From Paracoccaceae bacterium (lineage in GTDB: Bacteria > Pseudomonadota > Alphaproteobacteria > Rhodobacterales > Rhodobacteraceae): a stretch of DNA of 9,398 bases. The translations under genes were made by a program, and so were the position numbers. This document shows, piece by piece, positions 6,756 to 9,398 of this stretch. The DNA lies in NCBI GenBank assembly GCA_026984895.1, contig JALSRF010000373.1, positions 1 through 9,398 of the forward strand, written 5' to 3'. Each line of letters starts with the position of its first letter. Position 1 is the first letter of the stretch. The notes beneath the pieces were generated by a model. It was not told where the DNA came from and searched no databases. It worked only from the letters and a program-made list of their open reading frames with translations.

Positions 6756-7362
6756 CACCAGCCGGAACACCAGCCGGCGCCGCTTTCTGGCCGGAACGGC
6801 CGCCCTGAGCATTGCCGCAAGCGCGCCCGCAGCGGCCTGGGCCCTTTCCGGGGCCGAGGCCAAGGCCCTGGTCGAGCGCGTGGTGGCAGAGATCAACCGG
6901 ATCATCGCCTCGGGCGAATCCGAACCCCGCATGTACACGGATTTCGAAAACGTGTTCGCCCGCTACGCCTATGTCCAGGGGATCGCGCGCACGGTCCTGG
7001 GCCCGCCGGCACGCAGCGCCTCACCGGCGCAGATGGCCGCATTTGCGCGGGCGTTCCAGGGCTACATGGGCCGCAAGTACGGCAAGCGGTTCCGTGAATT
7101 CATCGGCGGCAAGGTGGTGGTCAAGGGGGTCAGGAAGGTCAAGTCGTTCTACCAGGTCACGACCACCGCGGTGCTTTCCGGGCAGGCCCCGTTCGAGGTG
7201 GATTTCATGGTTTCTGATGTCAGCGGCAAGGGGCTGTTCTTCGACATGCTGATCGAGGGCATCAGCCTGCTGAAATCCGAGAAAACCGAAATCGGCGCCA
7301 TGCTCGACCGGCGCCGCGGCAACCTCGACAAGCTCATCGAGGACTTGAACAAGGCCAGCTGA
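6736..7362 (+). CDS. mlaC: MlaC/Ttg2D family phospholipid-binding protein with Tat signal
   Basis: The product has 208 residues. MlaC is the periplasmic carrier that shuttles phospholipids between MlaA and the inner-membrane MlaFEDB complex. The N-terminus has a twin-arginine motif, SRRRFL (13-18), then a hydrophobic AAL/IAASAPAAA core and a probable cleavage site after AAAWA (about residue 36), so export by Tat is expected. The mature part shows the family pattern, including FENVFARYAYVQGIARTVLG (70-89), AFARAFQGYMGRKYGKRFREF (102-122) and a C-terminal DFMVSDVSGKGLFFDMLIEGISLLKSEKTEI region. ATG 6736 is preceded by AAGGA at 7 bp and overlaps the mlaA end by 20 bp, so the two are coupled. A 12-bp tandem duplication lies in the signal n-region. 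No mlaF, mlaE or mlaD is nearby in the window. Confidence 0.94.
   Translation: MILSRSNTSRNTSRRRFLAGTAALSIAASAPAAAWALSGAEAKALVERVVAEINRIIASGESEPRMYTDFENVFARYAYVQGIARTVLGPPARSASPAQMAAFARAFQGYMGRKYGKRFREFIGGKVVVKGVRKVKSFYQVTTTAVLSGQAPFEVDFMVSDVSGKGLFFDMLIEGISLLKSEKTEIGAMLDRRRGNLDKLIEDLNKAS
6754..6777 (+). repeat. Perfect 12-bp tandem duplication in the mlaC signal region
   Basis: AACACCAGCCGG occurs twice head to tail, encoding the repeated N-T-S-R of NTSRNTSRRR just before the Tat hydrophobic core. The first copy begins with the last two bases of the mlaA stop codon (TAA, 6753-6755), so the repeat straddles the gene overlap. The frame is preserved. Confidence 0.9.
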
Positions 7363-7373
7363 AGGTTGCGAAC

Positions 7374-9398
7374 CTACCGCCTCTTCTTGCCGAAAAGCGC
7401 CTGCAGAAGGCCGTTGATGAACTGTCCGTCGCCATCGCCCGGGCCCGCCTGCGGGGGCTCGATCCCCGGCCCGGTGTCATAGGGCGCGGCCACCGGAGGC
7501 GCCGCCGGGCGGATCATCGGCAACGGGCGCGGCGGCAGCTTCTCGTGCACCCGCTGCATGGTTTCGCGCCAGATCTCGGCCGGCAGGCCGCCACCGGTCA
7601 CCCCGGTCAGCGGCGTGTTGTCGTCGTTACCCATCCACACGCCGGCAACGTAATCGGCCGTGAACCCGATGAACCAGGCATCGCGCGCGCCCTGGGTGGT
7701 TCCGGTCTTGGCGGCCACCTCGCGCCCGGGAAGACGCGCGCGCCGGCCGGTGCCTTCCTCGACCACCCGGTTCATCATGTAGATCAACTGGCGCGCCGCC
7801 TCGCGCGAAATCACCCGTTCGCCTATTCCGCTGGTTTCTTCCATCAGCGGCTGGTCGTCGCCCTTCAGCCTGAGATCGACCAGCCCGTAGGGCGTCACGC
7901 TGGAACCGCCGTTCAGGATGCCGGCATAGGCGCCGGTCATTTCAAGCAGTGTCGATTCCGACACCCCGAGCGCAAGCGCCGGCCCGTCGGCCAGGTCGCT
8001 GTGGATACCGAAATCCTTGGCAACCGCGCGCACATTGTCCAGACCGACCGCCTGGGCCAGGCGGATCGCCGGGATGTTCAGCGAATATTTCAGCGCATCG
8101 GTCAGGGTCACCGGGCCCATGAACTTCTTCGAATAGTTGCGCGGTGTCCAGGGGCCGGAGCCGGGAATGTCGATGGTAATCGGCTTGTCGACGATGGTAT
8201 CGGCATAACTGTAGCCCAGATCAAGCGCCGTGGCATAGACGAACGGCTTGAATGACGATCCGGTCTGCCGTTTGGCCTGAATGGCCCGGTTGAACTGCCC
8301 GGCAACCCCTTTCAGCTTGCGCCCGCCGACCATGGCGCGCACCGCGCCGTCAGCCGACATGACCACGATGGCGGCCTGCGCGACGGAACCCTTTTTCAGG
8401 CCGGAAAAGACCGATTGCAGGGCATCCTCCGCCGCCTTCTGTATCTGCTGGTCGAAGGTGGTGCGGATCACCACGTCTTCCGTGGTGTTGCGGGTCAGGA
8501 ACGACGGGCCGCTGCCCATCACCCAGTCGGCGAAATAGCCGCCCGCGCGCGCCTCGGCAGCCGGCGACAGCTCGGCCGGGTGGCGACGTGCCTCATCCGC
8601 CTGGGAGGGCGTCAGGTATCCCTGTTCCTCCATCAGCCCGATGATCAGCCGGGCCCGGTCCTGCGAACGCTTCAAGTTGTTGGTGGGCGCATAGCGCGAA
8701 GGCGCTTTCAGCAACCCGGCCAGCATTGCCGCCTCGGCCGGGTTTACCGTTCGGGCCGATTTTCCGAAGTAGCGCTGGCTGGCGGCCTCGAACCCGCGCG
8801 CCCCGGAGCCGAGGAAGGCACGGTTCAGGTAGATGGTAAGGATATCGTCCTTGGAATACCGCGCCTCCATTGCCAGGGCATAGACCGCCTCCTTGATCTT
8901 GCGCCAGAGCGAGCCTTGCCGGCAGTCGGCCTCGTAGGCGGCCTCGTCCTTCCAGCGCGCCGGATCGAACTTGACCCCGATACACAGCAGTTTCGCCGTC
9001 TGCTGCGTGATCGTGGAACCGCCGTTGCCCGACAGCGGGCCGCGCCCCGCGCGCAGGTTGATGCGCACTGCCGATGCAATGCCGCGCGGGCTGATCCCGA
9101 AATGATGGTAGAAACGCTTGTCCTCGGTCGCGATCACGGCGTTCTTCAGATACGGTGAAACCGTTTGCGCGGTAATCTGCCCGCCGAACTGCTCTCCGCG
9201 CCAGGCAAAGACCTCTCCGTTCCTGTCCAGCAGGGTCACCGAACCACGCGCGCGCGCATCCAGAAGCTGCTCGACCGGCGGGAGGGTGGTGTAGAAATAG
9301 AACACCCCCAGCCCCACCAGAACGCCAACCACCACCGCCGTGCGCACCGCCAGCCGCCAGAACAGCACGAACAGACCGCCAAGGGCCCGGCGCACAAG
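7374..9398 (-). CDS. Class A penicillin-binding protein (PBP1A-type glycosyltransferase/transpeptidase), N-terminus beyond window edge
   Basis: This bifunctional peptidoglycan synthase polymerises lipid II and cross-links the stem peptides at the inner membrane. The frame is still open at the right edge (a GTG at 9395 is only the first internal candidate), so a cytoplasmic N-terminus is probably missing. Numbered from that GTG, a membrane anchor lies at about 9-36. GT51 motifs are ATEDKRFYHHFG (Glu91), GGSTITQQ (125-132), WRKIKEAV (Glu169), ILTIYLNRAFLG and LLKAPSRYAP. Transpeptidase motifs are GSSFKPF (Ser380, Lys383), SLN (438-440) and KTGT (563-566). A roughly 30-residue insert between TQQ and RKIKE contains Cys138 and Cys158. 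The C-terminus is Pro/Gly-rich, ending LFGKKRR. It is convergent with mlaC, with an 11-bp gap. Whether it is the cell's main PBP1A or a paralogue cannot be told. Confidence 0.95.
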   Translation of the reverse strand, partial: LVRRALGGLFVLFWRLAVRTAVVVGVLVGLGVFYFYTTLPPVEQLLDARARGSVTLLDRNGEVFAWRGEQFGGQITAQTVSPYLKNAVIATEDKRFYHHFGISPRGIASAVRINLRAGRGPLSGNGGSTITQQTAKLLCIGVKFDPARWKDEAAYEADCRQGSLWRKIKEAVYALAMEARYSKDDILTIYLNRAFLGSGARGFEAASQRYFGKSARTVNPAEAAMLAGLLKAPSRYAPTNNLKRSQDRARLIIGLMEEQGYLTPSQADEARRHPAELSPAAEARAGGYFADWVMGSGPSFLTRNTTEDVVIRTTFDQQIQKAAEDALQSVFSGLKKGSVAQAAIVVMSADGAVRAMVGGRKLKGVAGQFNRAIQAKRQTGSSFKPFVYATALDLGYSYADTIVDKPITIDIPGSGPWTPRNYSKKFMGPVTLTDALKYSLNIPAIRLAQAVGLDNVRAVAKDFGIHSDLADGPALALGVSESTLLEMTGAYAGILNGGSSVTPYGLVDLRLKGDDQPLMEETSGIGERVISREAARQLIYMMNRVVEEGTGRRARLPGREVAAKTGTTQGARDAWFIGFTADYVAGVWMGNDDNTPLTGVTGGGLPAEIWRETMQRVHEKLPPRPLPMIRPAAPPVAAPYDTGPGIEPPQAGPGDGDGQFINGLLQALFGKKRR

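Overview
This window is a 9.4-kb piece of a GC-rich bacterial chromosome. The gene families and the tight gene packing suggest an alphaproteobacterium, most likely in the Rhodobacterales. This taxonomic guess rests on remembered family resemblance, not on a search. Eight genes account for almost all of the sequence. Two of them run off the window edges, and no RNA gene, insertion sequence or CRISPR array is visible.

Left block (1-5782, all minus strand, read right to left): a type I secretion ABC permease/ATPase, its HlyD-type periplasmic adaptor, a RidA-family protein, a FemAB-like/GNAT acyltransferase and a putidaredoxin-reductase-like FAD enzyme cut off by the left edge. The transporter and adaptor overlap by ATGA and must be coupled. 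The other three genes follow at gaps of about 72-77 bp, so they could be one transcript or several. The most unusual gene here is the transporter. Its Walker A and Walker B motifs are intact, but the ABC signature is LPRGV instead of LSGGQ and the switch-loop His is replaced by Gln. No RTX-type substrate and no TolC-type outer-membrane partner lies in the window.

Centre (5783-7362): a 190-bp AT-richer divergent intergenic region carrying several perfect inverted repeats separates the secretion genes from a plus-strand pair, mlaA (outer-membrane lipoprotein) and mlaC (periplasmic phospholipid carrier with a twin-arginine signal). The pair overlaps by 20 bp. The inner-membrane MlaFEDB complex is not encoded here.

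Right block (7374-9398, minus strand): a class A penicillin-binding protein (GT51 glycosyltransferase plus transpeptidase), convergent with mlaC at a gap of only 11 bp and cut off at its N-terminus by the right edge.

Taken together the window is mostly cell-envelope functions: phospholipid trafficking, peptidoglycan synthesis and a type I exporter, followed by small metabolic genes. I see no clear sign of a new defence or mobile system. The points worth a second look are the degenerate transporter ATPase, the palindromes in the divergent region, a possible coupled leader ORF, and short 12-bp in-frame tandem duplications in two genes.
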